Below, piece after piece: positions 55,742-64,000 of a DNA stretch of 64,000 nucleotides. The stretch spans positions 2,356,001-2,420,000 of the forward strand of contig NZ_JACBZM010000001.1 in NCBI RefSeq assembly GCF_013408525.1, written 5' to 3'. How positions within the stretch are numbered: position 1 is the first letter of the stretch; each line of letters begins with the position of its first letter. Under the pieces are notes generated by a model that was given only the letters and a program-made list of their open reading frames with translations, had not been told where the DNA came from and did not search any database. The stretch is from Nocardioides aromaticivorans. Lineage in GTDB: Bacteria; Actinomycetota; Actinomycetes; Propionibacteriales; Nocardioidaceae. The translations under genes and the position numbers were made by a program.

Positions 55742-57142
55742 TCAGAAGATGAGGCGGAGCAGGCGCCGGGTGAGCGGTCCGTAGGGCGGGTAGACGACGC
55801 GCGGGTCGATCCGGGCCGATCGCGCGAGGTGCGCCTTGCGGTGGCTGAAGGCCTCGAAGCCCCAGCGCCCGTGGTAGGCGCCCATCCCGCTGTTGCCGAC
55901 GCCGCCGAACGGCAGCTCCGGGCAGAGCACGTGCATCGCGGCGTGGTTGGTGACCACCGCCCCGGCCGGCACCTCGGCGCGGAAGAGTCGCTCCTCCTCG
56001 CCCGACTCGCTGAAGAGGTACGCCGCCAGCGGCTTCGGTCCCGCGTTGACCCGCTCCACGGCCTCGGTCACCGAGTCGACCGTCACGACCGGCAGGATCG
56101 GCCCGAAGATCTCCTCCTGCATCAGCGCCGCGTCGGCGGCCGGGTCGAGCACGACGGTGAGGTCGTGCCGCCGGTCGGCGGGAGCGGAGCCACCGCCGAG
56201 CAGGATCTCGCCGCCGTGGCCCTCGAGCAGGCCGGCGAGCCGGGCGGCGTGCCGCGCGGTGACGATCGGCAGGTCGCGCCCGCCCCTGCCGTCGGGCGCC
56301 ATGTCGCGGAAGGCCCGCAGCAGGGCGGCGACGAACTCGTCGCGCACGGAGCGCTCGACGAGCACGTAGTCGGGCGCGATGCAGGTCTGGCCGGAGTTGA
56401 GCAGCTTGGTCCACGCGATCCGGCGCGCGGCGACGTCGACCACGGCGTCGGACGAGACCACCGCGGGGCACTTGCCGCCGAGCTCCAGGGTGACCGGCGT
56501 GAGGTGCGGCGCGGCAGCGGCCATCACGGCCTTGCCGATCTCCGGGCCGCCGGTGAAGAAGGCGTGGTCGACACCCTGCGCGAGCACGCCCTGGGTGACC
56601 TCGGGACCGCCGTTGAGCACGGTGAAGGCGTCGGGGTCGAGGTACCGCGGCACCAGCCGGGCGAGGGCGTCGGCGACGGCCGGCGCGTGCTCGGACGGCT
56701 TGAGGACGGCGCAGTTGCCGGCCGCGATCGCTCCGACGAGGGGTCCGAGGGTGAGGTAGACCGGGTAGTTCCAGGGCCCGATGACCAGCACCACCCCGAG
56801 CGGCTCGAAGTCGAACCATGCCCGGCCCGGTCGCTGCGAGAGGGGCAGGCCCACCCGCTGCGGCCGACGCCACCGCGCGAGCTTCCTCAGCGCGAAGCGC
56901 ACCTCCGCCAGGGTCGGTGCGATGTCGCCGAGGAAGCTGTCGTTCGCGGGCCGGCCGAGGTCGGCGAGCAGGGCGGCGGCGAGCTCGGCCTCGTTGTCGA
57001 CGAGGAGCCGCTCCAGGCCGCGCAGCTGGGCGAGCCGCCACTCGTCGGGCCGGGTGCGTCCGGCGCGGAAGGTGGCGCGCAGCCGGGCCACCTCGGTGAC
57101 CTCGAGCGCGCCGTCCGGGGTGGTGGCGATGGATGTCGTCAT
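55742..57142 (-). CDS. Aldehyde dehydrogenase (class 3-like)
   Basis: 466 residues from the ATG at 57142. FFTGGPEIGKAVMAAAA (NAD site), TLELGGKCPAVV (general base Glu) and GQTCIAPDYVLV (nucleophile Cys) define the family; the SILNGG segment and GVGNSGMGAYHGRWGFEAFSHRKA end suit class 3-like fatty aldehyde dehydrogenases. It oxidises a fatty or terpenoid aldehyde, following the SDR/P450 steps. Confidence 0.9.
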   Translation of the reverse strand: MTTSIATTPDGALEVTEVARLRATFRAGRTRPDEWRLAQLRGLERLLVDNEAELAAALLADLGRPANDSFLGDIAPTLAEVRFALRKLARWRRPQRVGLPLSQRPGRAWFDFEPLGVVLVIGPWNYPVYLTLGPLVGAIAAGNCAVLKPSEHAPAVADALARLVPRYLDPDAFTVLNGGPEVTQGVLAQGVDHAFFTGGPEIGKAVMAAAAPHLTPVTLELGGKCPAVVSSDAVVDVAARRIAWTKLLNSGQTCIAPDYVLVERSVRDEFVAALLRAFRDMAPDGRGGRDLPIVTARHAARLAGLLEGHGGEILLGGGSAPADRRHDLTVVLDPAADAALMQEEIFGPILPVVTVDSVTEAVERVNAGPKPLAAYLFSESGEEERLFRAEVPAGAVVTNHAAMHVLCPELPFGGVGNSGMGAYHGRWGFEAFSHRKAHLARSARIDPRVVYPPYGPLTRRLLRLIF

Positions 57143-57155
57143 GGCAGGACCCCCT

Positions 57156-57983
57156 TCAGGACTGGCTGATCCGGTCGTCGTAGCCCGCGCGCTGGCCACG
57201 GTCGAAGTGCAGGAAGGTGTCGTAGGCGCCGAGCCGGCGGCTCATCGCGTCGCGCAGGCGTCGGCCCAGCAGTGGCTGGGTCCGCAGCAGCGGGCCGATC
57301 ATCCGGGGCACGAAGACGTCCTTGCGCCGGTGCACGATGGCCTCCGCGATCGCCGCCGCCACGTCCTCGGGCTGCACGACCGGGACCAGCCGGGTCGCGG
57401 TCGTGCCGGCGATCAGCTCGGTGTTGGTGAAGTGCGGCATCACGCAGGTGAAGTCGACCCCCGTGCCGTCGTACTCGACCCGCGCGGTCTCGGTCAGCGC
57501 CACCACCGCGGACTTCGTGGCGCAGTAGGCGATCCCACCCGGGACCGGGGTGCGCCCGGCGGTCGACGCGACGTTGACGACGTGCCCCGAGCCGCGCTCG
57601 ACCATGGCGGGCAGCGCGAGCTGCAACCCGTTGAGGCAGCCGAGGACGTTGACGTCGAGCGCCCGGCGCAGCGTGGCGGGCGACTGCTCGACGAGCGGGC
57701 CGATCGGCATGATGCCGGCGTTGTTGACGAGCACGTCGAGCGGCCCGTCGACGGTCGCCGCCTCGAGGAAGGCGGCGTACGACGCGTGGTCGGCCACGTC
57801 CAGCGCGAGCCCGGCGACGTCCGGCCCGATGGAGGCGGCCGCAGCGGCCGCGATGTCGCCGTCGAGGTCGCCGACGACGACGGTGGCACCCCGATCGTGG
57901 AGCAACCGGGCGGTGGCCAGGCCGATGCCGCGCGCGGCTCCGGTGACGGCGATCCGCCGGCCGGCCAGGGAGTTGGTGGTCAT
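57156..57983 (-). CDS. Short-chain dehydrogenase/reductase
   Basis: 275 residues. Cofactor motif TGAARGIG and catalytic YCATK with upstream STAGRT; the NNAGIM segment is typical. It oxidises an alcohol to an aldehyde or ketone, or the reverse. It lies 13 bp from the aldehyde dehydrogenase, and would act on the hydroxyl made by the P450. Confidence 0.92.
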   Translation of the reverse strand: MTTNSLAGRRIAVTGAARGIGLATARLLHDRGATVVVGDLDGDIAAAAAASIGPDVAGLALDVADHASYAAFLEAATVDGPLDVLVNNAGIMPIGPLVEQSPATLRRALDVNVLGCLNGLQLALPAMVERGSGHVVNVASTAGRTPVPGGIAYCATKSAVVALTETARVEYDGTGVDFTCVMPHFTNTELIAGTTATRLVPVVQPEDVAAAIAEAIVHRRKDVFVPRMIGPLLRTQPLLGRRLRDAMSRRLGAYDTFLHFDRGQRAGYDDRISQS

Positions 57984-57990
57984 CGATTCC

Positions 57991-59289
57991 TCATCTCTCG
58001 GGGGTGGGGTCGGCGGTGCTGAAGGCGGCGAGGAGGTCGTCGGCCGCCGCCCGGATGTCGTCGACGAGCCGGGTGCCGTCGGGCAGGCGGCGTGGGTCGG
58101 TGGTGACGGAGAAGGTGAGCCGGCCGGCGTAGCTGAGAACCGCCACGGTCAGCGCGTGCCTGCGGGTGAGCGGGGTGGCCCCGAGGATCAGCTCGAGCTC
58201 GCGGCCCAGGAAGTGCACCGGCACCGGCGGGCCGGGCACGTTGGTGACGGTCAGGTTGAACAACCCGGCCCGGAGCTGCAGGACGCGGTTGAGGACACCG
58301 GCCAGCGGCGCCGGCGCCAGGCCCAGCGCCGACATCAGCGTCGCCGTGGTCGACGGCTGGTGGCCGCGCACGGCCTCGGTGGAGGAGCGCTGGACGAGCG
58401 CCAGGCGCTCCCGGGCGGTCATCACCCCGACGGGCAGCGCCGGGTAGGTCATCGCGATCTGGTTGCCGAGCCGGCCGCGGTCGTCACTGGCGCGCCGGTT
58501 CACCGGGACGAACGCGTGCACCCGGTCGACCTCCTCGCCGCGCCGGTGGAGGTAGCGCTCGAGCCCGCCGGCCACGACCGTCAGCACCACGGTGTTGAGG
58601 CTGGCCTCGGCGGCCTGCTGCACCGCCCGGAGGTCGTCGAGCGGGAGCGTCGCGTAGCGCGTGCGCCGGGTGGGACCGGACGGGCCCGCGTTGAGCGCCG
58701 AGCGTGGCGCCTGGCCGAGCATGGCGAGGGTCCCGCCGACCCGGTGGCGCAGCGACGTGCCGGCGCGGGCGGCGGCGGGCCGCGACGTCCCGACGGGCCG
58801 CGCCACCACGGGCAGCGGGTCCACCAGCGCCCCGAAGATGTCCATGATCGACAGGCCGTCGACCATGCAGTGGTGCACCTTCAGCGAGATCGCGAAGCCG
58901 GCGCCGACGCCCTCGACCAGGCCCAGCTCCCACACCGGCCGGCGCAGGTCGAGCGGCGCGGTCGTCAGCTGGTCGATGTGCGCCTCGACCTCGGCCTCCC
59001 CGCCGGGAGCGGGGAGTGCGACGTGTGAGAGGTGGTAGTCGAGGTCGAAGGCCGCGTCCTCCACCCAGCGCGGACGACCGAGCCCGAGGACCGAGCCCGC
59101 CAGCCGCTGCCGGAAGCGGGGCAGGTCGAGGAGGCGCCCCGCGACGGCGGCCCGGAAGTCGTCGTACGACGGCGCGGGGCCCTCGAAGAGCAGCATGCCG
59201 GCGAGCTGCATCCGGTTCTCCGCGTCCTCGACCTGGAGGAAGGCCGCGTCGAGGGCGCTGAGCCGCTGGCTGGCGGGTCGGCCGGTCAT
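57991..59289 (-). CDS. WS/DGAT-type wax ester/triacylglycerol acyltransferase
   Basis: 432 residues. The active-site motif HHCMVDG (His139-His140) and NVPGPPVP near 355 are diagnostic for bifunctional WS/DGAT proteins of actinobacteria (Tgs-type). It transfers an acyl-CoA to an alcohol or diglyceride, making wax or triacylglycerol. Inside this operon it could esterify an alcohol derived from the P450 pathway. Confidence 0.92.
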   Translation of the reverse strand: MTGRPASQRLSALDAAFLQVEDAENRMQLAGMLLFEGPAPSYDDFRAAVAGRLLDLPRFRQRLAGSVLGLGRPRWVEDAAFDLDYHLSHVALPAPGGEAEVEAHIDQLTTAPLDLRRPVWELGLVEGVGAGFAISLKVHHCMVDGLSIMDIFGALVDPLPVVARPVGTSRPAAARAGTSLRHRVGGTLAMLGQAPRSALNAGPSGPTRRTRYATLPLDDLRAVQQAAEASLNTVVLTVVAGGLERYLHRRGEEVDRVHAFVPVNRRASDDRGRLGNQIAMTYPALPVGVMTARERLALVQRSSTEAVRGHQPSTTATLMSALGLAPAPLAGVLNRVLQLRAGLFNLTVTNVPGPPVPVHFLGRELELILGATPLTRRHALTVAVLSYAGRLTFSVTTDPRRLPDGTRLVDDIRAAADDLLAAFSTADPTPER

Positions 59290-59296
59290 CCCCGGC

Positions 59297-60274
59297 TCAC
59301 AGGTCCAGCACGAGGCGGTCGGAGCAGGCCCGCGAGACGCACGGCATGAAGCAGCCCTCGGCGCGGTCGTCGTCGCCGAGCACCGAGTCGCGGTGGTCGG
59401 GCTCGCCGTCGAGCACGACGGTCTCGCAGGTGCCGCACACGCCCTCGCTGCACGAGCGCACGACGAACACGCCCTCCGCGGTGGCGACGTCGAGGATCGA
59501 GACGCCGGCGGGCACGGTCGCGGTCACGCCGGAACGGGCGAACTCGACCTCGAACTCGGTGTCGACCGTGTCCGGGTCGACGGCCCGCGGCGCGAACCGC
59601 TCGAGGTGGAGGCTGCCGGCCGGCCAGCTCGCGCAGTGCTGCTCGACCGCGTCGAGCAGGACCTCCGGGCCGCAGCAGTAGACCGCGGTGTCCTCGCGCG
59701 GGGTGCCGAGCACGGAGGCCAGGTCGAGCAGGCCGTCGGTGTCGGCGGGCTGCACCCTCACCCGGTCGCCGTACGACGCCAGCTCGGCCAGGTAGGCCAT
59801 GGACGCCCGGCTGCGACCGCCGTACAGCAGGTGCCAGTCGGCGCCTGCGGCCTCGGCGGCGCGGACCATGGCGAGGATCGGGGTGATCCCGATGCCGCCG
59901 GCGATGAACTGGTAGCGGGGCGCCTCGACGAGCGGGAAATGGTTGCGGGGGCCGCGGACCTGCAGCGTGGTGCCGACCGCCAGCTCGTCGTGGACGTAGG
60001 CGGAGCCACCGCGGCCGTCGGTCTCGCGCAGCACGGCGACCCGCAGGTAGCGCCGGTCGGCGGGGTCGCCGCACAGGGAGTACTGGCGGGCCAGGTCGGG
60101 GCCGAGCAGGAGGTCGACGTGGGCGCCCGGTCCCCACGGCGGCAGCGTCGAGCGCGCCTTGAGGACCAGCTCGACGACGCCCTCGGAGAGCGGGCGCTTC
60201 TCCTCGAGGGTGAGGGTCAGGTTGAGCTCGGTGCTGGGCTGGACGGCCGGCGGGGCCGGGGCAGTGGTGGTCAC
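59297..60274 (-). CDS. PDR/VanB-type ferredoxin reductase (FMN/NAD + 2Fe-2S)
   Basis: 325 residues from the GTG at 60274, chosen because GAGAGGAG lies 5 nt upstream; the longer ATG would start inside the leader. ARQYSLCGDPADRRYLRVAV (FMN/FAD site), GGIGITPILAMVRAAEAAG (NAD) and CSEGVCGTCETVV (2Fe-2S, CX4CX2C) show the phthalate-dioxygenase-reductase family. It is the first gene of the minus-strand operon and faces the P450, so it likely supplies electrons. Confidence 0.9.
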   Translation of the reverse strand: MTTTAPAPPAVQPSTELNLTLTLEEKRPLSEGVVELVLKARSTLPPWGPGAHVDLLLGPDLARQYSLCGDPADRRYLRVAVLRETDGRGGSAYVHDELAVGTTLQVRGPRNHFPLVEAPRYQFIAGGIGITPILAMVRAAEAAGADWHLLYGGRSRASMAYLAELASYGDRVRVQPADTDGLLDLASVLGTPREDTAVYCCGPEVLLDAVEQHCASWPAGSLHLERFAPRAVDPDTVDTEFEVEFARSGVTATVPAGVSILDVATAEGVFVVRSCSEGVCGTCETVVLDGEPDHRDSVLGDDDRAEGCFMPCVSRACSDRLVLDL

Positions 60275-60307
60275 GGTTGCTCCTCTCAGGGGCTGCTCGT
60301 GAGACAT

Positions 60308-60338
60308 AACATAAGTTACATTACAATCCTCCTGTCAA
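60308..60338 (-). promoter_or_regulatory. Minus-strand promoter with operator for the ferredoxin-reductase operon
   Basis: TTGACA (-35, 60333-60338) and TATGTT (-10, 60308-60313) lie on the minus strand 19 bp apart (18 if TTATGT is used). Between them is TGTAATGTAAC, the same core as in the P450 operator, within the near-symmetric TAACATAAGTTACATTA (60307-60323 approx). Confidence 0.55.
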
Positions 60339-60342
60339 GGGG

Positions 60343-60384
60343 TTGACGGATCCCGACGCAGATGTAATGTAAGTCGTATTACAT
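60343..60384 (+). promoter_or_regulatory. P450 promoter overlapped by a ATGTAAT/ATTACAT operator
   Basis: TTGACG (-35, 60343-60348) and TAATGT (-10, 60365-60370) are 16 bp apart. Perfect 7-bp arms ATGTAAT (60362-60368) and ATTACAT (60378-60384) separated by 9 nt cover the -10 and the expected start point. The AGGAGG at 60393-60398 is 8 nt before the P450 ATG. Repressor control is strongly suggested. Confidence 0.65.
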
Positions 60385-60406
60385 TTGACTCGAGGAGGTG
60401 GCTCCC

Positions 60407-61699
60407 ATGCCGACCCTTGCTCCGAACAGCGTCTCCGCGACTCCCGCCGGCGCCCGCCCGCACGACCCGATCGAGCTCTCGAGCGAGTCCTTCTGGGCGC
60501 AGACCGCCCGCCAGCGCGACGAGTCCTTCGCCGTGCTGCGCCGCGAGCGACCGGTCTCCTGGCAGCCGCCGGCGTACGGCTCCCTCATGCCGGACCCCGA
60601 CGACACCGGCTACTGGGCCGTCGTCGCGCACGAGGACGTCGTCGCCGTCAGCAAGGCCCACGACGTCTTCTCCTCCGCGCCCGAGAACGGCGGCGTGATG
60701 TTCGAGGACGTCCCGGCGCCGCTGCTCGAGGAGACCCAGTCGATCCTCGCCATGGACGAGCCCCGGCACGGGATCACCCGCAAGCTGGTGCACGCCGCGT
60801 TCAGCCCGCGCCAGATCCGCCGGATCGAGGAGCAGATCAGGCAGCAGGCCGGGGCGATCGTGACCGACTTCCTCACCGAGGGGCCGCGCGACTTCGTCGA
60901 GCAGGTCTCGATGCGGTTGCCGCTGTGGACCATCTCCGGGATGCTCGGCGTGCCCGACGACCTGCGCGAGCGCATGGTCAAGGCGGTGGACGACATGGTC
61001 GGCCACAACGACCCCGAGTACATCGGCGAGTCCGGCGACCCGTTCACCTGCCTGCTCGGCGGCATCGCCGAGCTGCACGACATCGCGCAGACCCTGATCG
61101 ACGCCCGCCGCTCGCACCCCACCGACGACCTGATCAGCGACCTGGTCGCCGCCGAGATCGACGGCCACCGGCTCACCGACGACGACATCCGGTCCTACTT
61201 CTGCCTGCTCGCCATCGCCGGCAACGACACGACCCGCAACACCACGAGCCACGGGATGAAGGCGCTCAGCGACCACCCCGACCAGAAGGCCCTGCTGACG
61301 GAGAACTTCGACCGCGCCATCCCCGGCGCGATCGAGGAGTTCGTGCGCTGGGGCAGCCCGGTGATGACCTTCCGTCGTACCGCCACGGTCGACGCGGTCG
61401 TCGGCGGCGTCGACGTGGCGGCCGGCGAGAAGGTCGTCCTGTTCTACTCCTCGGCCAACCGCGACGAGTCCGTCTTCGTGGACCCGTGGCGCTTCGACAT
61501 CACGCGCAATCCCAACCCCCACGTGGGGTTCGGGGGCGGCGGGCCGCACTACTGCCTCGGCAACCACGTCGCCCGGCTGCAGCTGCGGGCGCTCTTCCGC
61601 GAGCTGCTGACCCGCGTCCCGACGCTGGAGCTCGGCGAGCCGGAGCTGGTCGGCGGCCACTTCATGCACGCCGTCAAGCGGATGCCCTGCACCTTCTGA
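60407..61699 (+). CDS. Cytochrome P450
   Basis: 430 residues. I-helix AGNDTTRNTTSHG, ExxR in EEFVRWG, and heme signature FGGGGPHYCLGNHVARLQL (Cys at about 383). The RKLVHAAFSPRQIRRIEEQIRQQA segment and MDEPRHG... entry recall the CYP125/CYP142/CYP124 group acting on steroid side chains and methyl-branched lipids, although the name is not certain. The ATG at 60407 uses AGGAGG at 60393-60398. The start is in a divergent regulon with a ferredoxin reductase and aldehyde dehydrogenase. Confidence 0.9.
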   Translation: MPTLAPNSVSATPAGARPHDPIELSSESFWAQTARQRDESFAVLRRERPVSWQPPAYGSLMPDPDDTGYWAVVAHEDVVAVSKAHDVFSSAPENGGVMFEDVPAPLLEETQSILAMDEPRHGITRKLVHAAFSPRQIRRIEEQIRQQAGAIVTDFLTEGPRDFVEQVSMRLPLWTISGMLGVPDDLRERMVKAVDDMVGHNDPEYIGESGDPFTCLLGGIAELHDIAQTLIDARRSHPTDDLISDLVAAEIDGHRLTDDDIRSYFCLLAIAGNDTTRNTTSHGMKALSDHPDQKALLTENFDRAIPGAIEEFVRWGSPVMTFRRTATVDAVVGGVDVAAGEKVVLFYSSANRDESVFVDPWRFDITRNPNPHVGFGGGGPHYCLGNHVARLQLRALFRELLTRVPTLELGEPELVGGHFMHAVKRMPCTF

Positions 61700-61720
61700 G
61701 CCCCTGAGGAGTCCACACCG

Positions 61721-63271
61721 ATGTATCCCGGCACCCACGCCCGGACCACCCCGGACAAGCCGGCCGTCGTGATGGCCGGCAGCGGCCGGGTCGTCACGTA
61801 CGCCGAGCTCGACGACGGCTCGCGACGGCTGGCCGTCGCGCTGCACGACCTCGGGCTGCGCCGCGGCGACGTCGTCGCGATGCTCAGCGACAACGCCGCC
61901 GAGTGCTTCACCCTCTACTGGGCGGCGCTGCGCTCGGGCCTCTACCTGACGGCGATCAACCACCACCTGACCGCGGGCGAGGCGGCGTACATCGTCGACG
62001 ACTGCGACGCCCGGGTCCTCATTGCGTCCGGCCGGCTGGCCGGCCTGGCGGCCGAAGTGCGGGCGCAGGCGCCACGAGTCGAGCACGCCGTCGCCTTCGG
62101 CGGCGCCGTCGACGGCTTCGGCTCGTACGACGACCTGCTCGCCTCCGCCGGCGAACGGCAGCTCGACGAGCAGCCGCGCGGCAGCGACATGCTCTACTCC
62201 TCGGGCACGACCGGCCGGCCCAAGGGGGTCAAGCCGCCGCTGCTGCCGATCGCCGTCGACGAGCCCGGCGACCCGCTGACCGGCCTCGCCGGCGCCGCCT
62301 TCGGCTTCGGCCCCGACGACGTCTACCTCTCGCCCGCGCCGATCTACCACGCGGCGCCGCTGCGCTGGTGCGGCGTCGTGCACGCCCACGGCGGGACGGT
62401 CGTGGTGATGGAGCGCTTCGACGCCGTCGAGGCACTGGCCGCGATCGAGTGGCACCGGGTCACGATCACGCAGATGGTGCCGACGATGTTCGTGCGGCTG
62501 CTCCAGCTCGACGAGGCCGACCGGGCGGCGTACGACGTCGGGAGCCTGCGGCTCGCGATCCACGCGGCCGCGCCCTGCCCGGTCGACGTGAAGCAGGCGA
62601 TGGTCGAGTGGTGGGGGCCGATCCTGGTCGAGTACTACTCCTCGACCGAGAGCGCCGGACTGACCCTGATCACCACGCCCGAGTGGCTCGAGCGCCGGGG
62701 CTCCGTGGGCCGCAGCATGTTCGGCCCGGTGCACATCTGCGACGAGTCGGGCGCCGAGGTCCCGGCGGGCGAGGTGGGCGCGGTGTACTTCGAGCGCGAG
62801 GTGCGGCCCTTCGAGTACCACAAGGACCCCGACAAGACCCGCGCCGCCGAGCACCCCGAGCACCCGACCTGGACCACGGTCGGCGACCTCGGCCGGGTCG
62901 ACGAGGACGGCTACCTCTACCTGACCGACCGCAAGTCCTTCATGATCATCTCCGGCGGCGTGAACATCTACCCGCAGGAGGTCGAGGACGCGCTCACCCT
63001 CCACCCCGCCGTGTACGACGTCGCGGTGATCGGTGTGCCGGACCCGGAGATGGGCGAGCAGGTGAAGGCCGTCGTCCAGCTCCGCGCGGGCGTCACCGGC
63101 ACCGACGAGCTGGCCGCCGAGCTGGTCGGTCACGTCAGGGAGCGGCTGGCGTCGTACAAGGCGCCGCGGAGCGTGGACTTCGTCGACGACCTGCCGCGCA
63201 CGCCGACGGGCAAGCTGGTGAAGCGGACCCTGGTCGAGCACTACCGCGCGCTCGCCGGCGCGGGCGCCTAG
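61721..63271 (+). CDS. Acyl-CoA synthetase (AMP-binding, FadD-type)
   Basis: 516 residues. P-loop-like DMLYSSGTTGRPKGVKPP, the motif YYSSTESAGLTLITTPEW, and the late GDLGRVDEDGYLYLTDRKSFMIISGGVNIYPQEVED with the catalytic Lys in TPTGKLVKR. It activates a carboxylic acid, made from the P450/SDR/ALDH steps, to its CoA ester. It starts 21 bp downstream of the P450. Confidence 0.92.
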   Translation: MYPGTHARTTPDKPAVVMAGSGRVVTYAELDDGSRRLAVALHDLGLRRGDVVAMLSDNAAECFTLYWAALRSGLYLTAINHHLTAGEAAYIVDDCDARVLIASGRLAGLAAEVRAQAPRVEHAVAFGGAVDGFGSYDDLLASAGERQLDEQPRGSDMLYSSGTTGRPKGVKPPLLPIAVDEPGDPLTGLAGAAFGFGPDDVYLSPAPIYHAAPLRWCGVVHAHGGTVVVMERFDAVEALAAIEWHRVTITQMVPTMFVRLLQLDEADRAAYDVGSLRLAIHAAAPCPVDVKQAMVEWWGPILVEYYSSTESAGLTLITTPEWLERRGSVGRSMFGPVHICDESGAEVPAGEVGAVYFEREVRPFEYHKDPDKTRAAEHPEHPTWTTVGDLGRVDEDGYLYLTDRKSFMIISGGVNIYPQEVEDALTLHPAVYDVAVIGVPDPEMGEQVKAVVQLRAGVTGTDELAAELVGHVRERLASYKAPRSVDFVDDLPRTPTGKLVKRTLVEHYRALAGAGA

Positions 63272-63296
63272 GTCGAGGTCGGGATAGCGTTGCGCC

Positions 63297-63848
63297 GTGC
63301 GACTGCTGGTGACCCGCGACGACTACTTCGCCTCGGCGATGGACCTGCTCGCGACCGAGGGCGCGGGCCGGCTGAAGATCGCCGTGCTCTGCAAGCGGCT
63401 GAAGGTCACCACGGGCTCCTTCTACGGCTACTTCGGCAGCTTGGACGGCTTCGTCGAGCAGTTCCTCGAGTACTGGGAGGAGGAGCAGACCAACCGCATC
63501 GAGCGGCTGGTGGCGGCCTCCGAGGACCCGCTCGAGCGGGTGCTGGTGATGAAGAGGCTCGTGGCCACGGTCCCGCACGCGGCCGAGGCGGCGATCCGCG
63601 GGTGGGCGCACACGAACGCCGCGGTCGACGTCGTGCAGAAGCGGGTCGACGAGCACCGGGTCCGGGCGCTGCAGGACGTGCTCGCCTCCGTCATCCCGGA
63701 CGCCGCGGAGGCGCACCGGCTCGCCGTCATGGGCATCACGCTGCTCGTCGGCCTGCAGCAGTGGCGCTCGCCGGTCACCCCGGCCGACTTCGACCTCGTC
63801 TTCGACAGCTACGAGCAGATGGTGCTCGCCCGGGTCGCTCGCGGCTGA
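63297..63848 (+). CDS. TetR-family regulator, last gene of the plus-strand regulon
   Basis: 183 residues, GTG start. HTH: RDDYFASAMDLLATEGAGRLKIAVLCKRLKVTTGSFYGYFGSLDGFVEQFLEYW. It follows the acyl-CoA synthetase by 25 bp and is the natural candidate for the repressor of the twin TGTAATGTAA operators in the P450/reductase gap. The ligand is probably an acyl-CoA or a substrate of the pathway. Confidence 0.88.
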   Translation: MRLLVTRDDYFASAMDLLATEGAGRLKIAVLCKRLKVTTGSFYGYFGSLDGFVEQFLEYWEEEQTNRIERLVAASEDPLERVLVMKRLVATVPHAAEAAIRGWAHTNAAVDVVQKRVDEHRVRALQDVLASVIPDAAEAHRLAVMGITLLVGLQQWRSPVTPADFDLVFDSYEQMVLARVARG

Positions 63849-63884
63849 TCCCCCGCGGGCCGCGCCTGTCGAGCCCGTTGTGCA

Positions 63885-63903
63885 GCCGGACAATCCGTCC
63901 GGC
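63885..63903. terminator. Short hairpin downstream of the TetR gene
   Basis: GCCGGAC (63885-63891) and GTCCGGC (63897-63903) form a 7-bp stem with a 5-nt loop, 37 bp after the TetR stop. No T-tract. The rest of the final 150 bp shows no convincing gene; a short open frame starts at 63952 but runs off the window. Confidence 0.45.
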
Positions 63904-64000
63904 GAGCGTTGGACCTTCGCCACGAGCCTGTGACGGTCGTCTCCCGGTCTCATGGACCTCCACCGGAGATGGCGTCCGAGCAGGGGGACGTCGCCCGGCC

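Noticed and set aside
60335..63241. A 968-residue open frame on the minus strand
   Set aside because: It lies antisense to the P450 and acyl-CoA synthetase genes and has no recognisable domain; only the frame on the other strand shows family motifs.
63952..64000. Start of another plus-strand gene at the window end
   Set aside because: Only 16 codons are visible before the edge and there is no clear ribosome site; not enough to call.

Overview
The window is very GC-rich, densely packed and full of ATGA/GTGA start-stop overlaps. It carries many families typical of actinobacteria: a mycothiol-type DinB protein, F420-type LLM oxidoreductase, WS/DGAT acyltransferase, HelD, an AlkB-rubredoxin fusion, and a SigK/RskA pair. 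It reads as chromosome of a Nocardioides-like actinobacterium (Propionibacteriales). The genus is an inference from gene content; no rRNA or tRNA gene was seen.

Layout. 1-2.6 kb: the end of an FtsX-like permease, a Phd/VapC-type toxin-antitoxin pair, a YidC-like insertase and a small membrane protein. 2.7-12.3 kb: one long + strand operon (TetR, TIGR03084/DinB, AtuA-like, two acyl-CoA dehydrogenases, SRPBCC, biotin-dependent acyl-CoA carboxylase beta and alpha) that looks like a catabolic route for a branched or isoprenoid acyl-CoA. 12.4-17 kb: PLDc_N membrane protein, Tat-exported sulfatase, AEC transporter, BrkB-like protein. 17.0-18.43 kb: an AbiEi/DUF559 (Vsr-like nuclease fold) gene enclosed by a 22-bp inverted repeat, with five exact 73-bp palindromic repeat units downstream of it. 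This is the most unusual object in the window. 18.5-20.6 kb: tyrosine phosphatase, and a SigE-type sigma factor with its downstream membrane protein.

20.6-30.7 kb: a - strand locus matching the mycobacterial SigK neighbourhood: lipoprotein, YedY/sulfite-oxidase-like molybdoenzyme, fasciclin lipoprotein, SigK, RskA, a FAD-oxidoreductase/DUF1365 fusion, two cyclopropane-synthase-like methyltransferases and a DUF1295 protein. One methyltransferase carries an in-frame 163-bp palindromic insertion. 30.8-33.5 kb: a zinc protease and an AstE/AspA-like deacylase divergent from a RimK ligase with a TrkA-C tail. 33.7-42.4 kb: enoyl-CoA hydratase, LOG protein, old-yellow-enzyme-like reductase divergent from an LLM oxidoreductase across a perfect KstR-type box, TetR, HelD, an MpaB-type protein and small genes. 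42.4-48.1 kb: an arsenic-type island (ArsC, aquaglyceroporin, ArsR-ArsC fusion, TauE/SafE, MFS, ArsO-like flavoprotein, second ArsR with twin operators). 48.3-49.9 kb: alkane monooxygenase-rubredoxin fusion plus a 3Fe-4S ferredoxin. 50.1-54.6 kb: a PucR regulator, a membrane-anchored linalool dehydratase/isomerase-like enzyme and a TetR. 54.6-63.8 kb: a symmetric divergent regulon, with P450, acyl-CoA synthetase and TetR on one side and ferredoxin reductase, WS/DGAT, SDR, aldehyde dehydrogenase, SCP2 and alpha/beta hydrolase on the other.

Taken together the window is weighted toward oxidation and activation of hydrophobic substrates (alkanes, terpenoids, sterol-like or branched acids), lipid modification, and arsenic stress. 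Several distinct families of palindromic repeats sit in gaps, and in two places they have been accommodated inside translated sequence.
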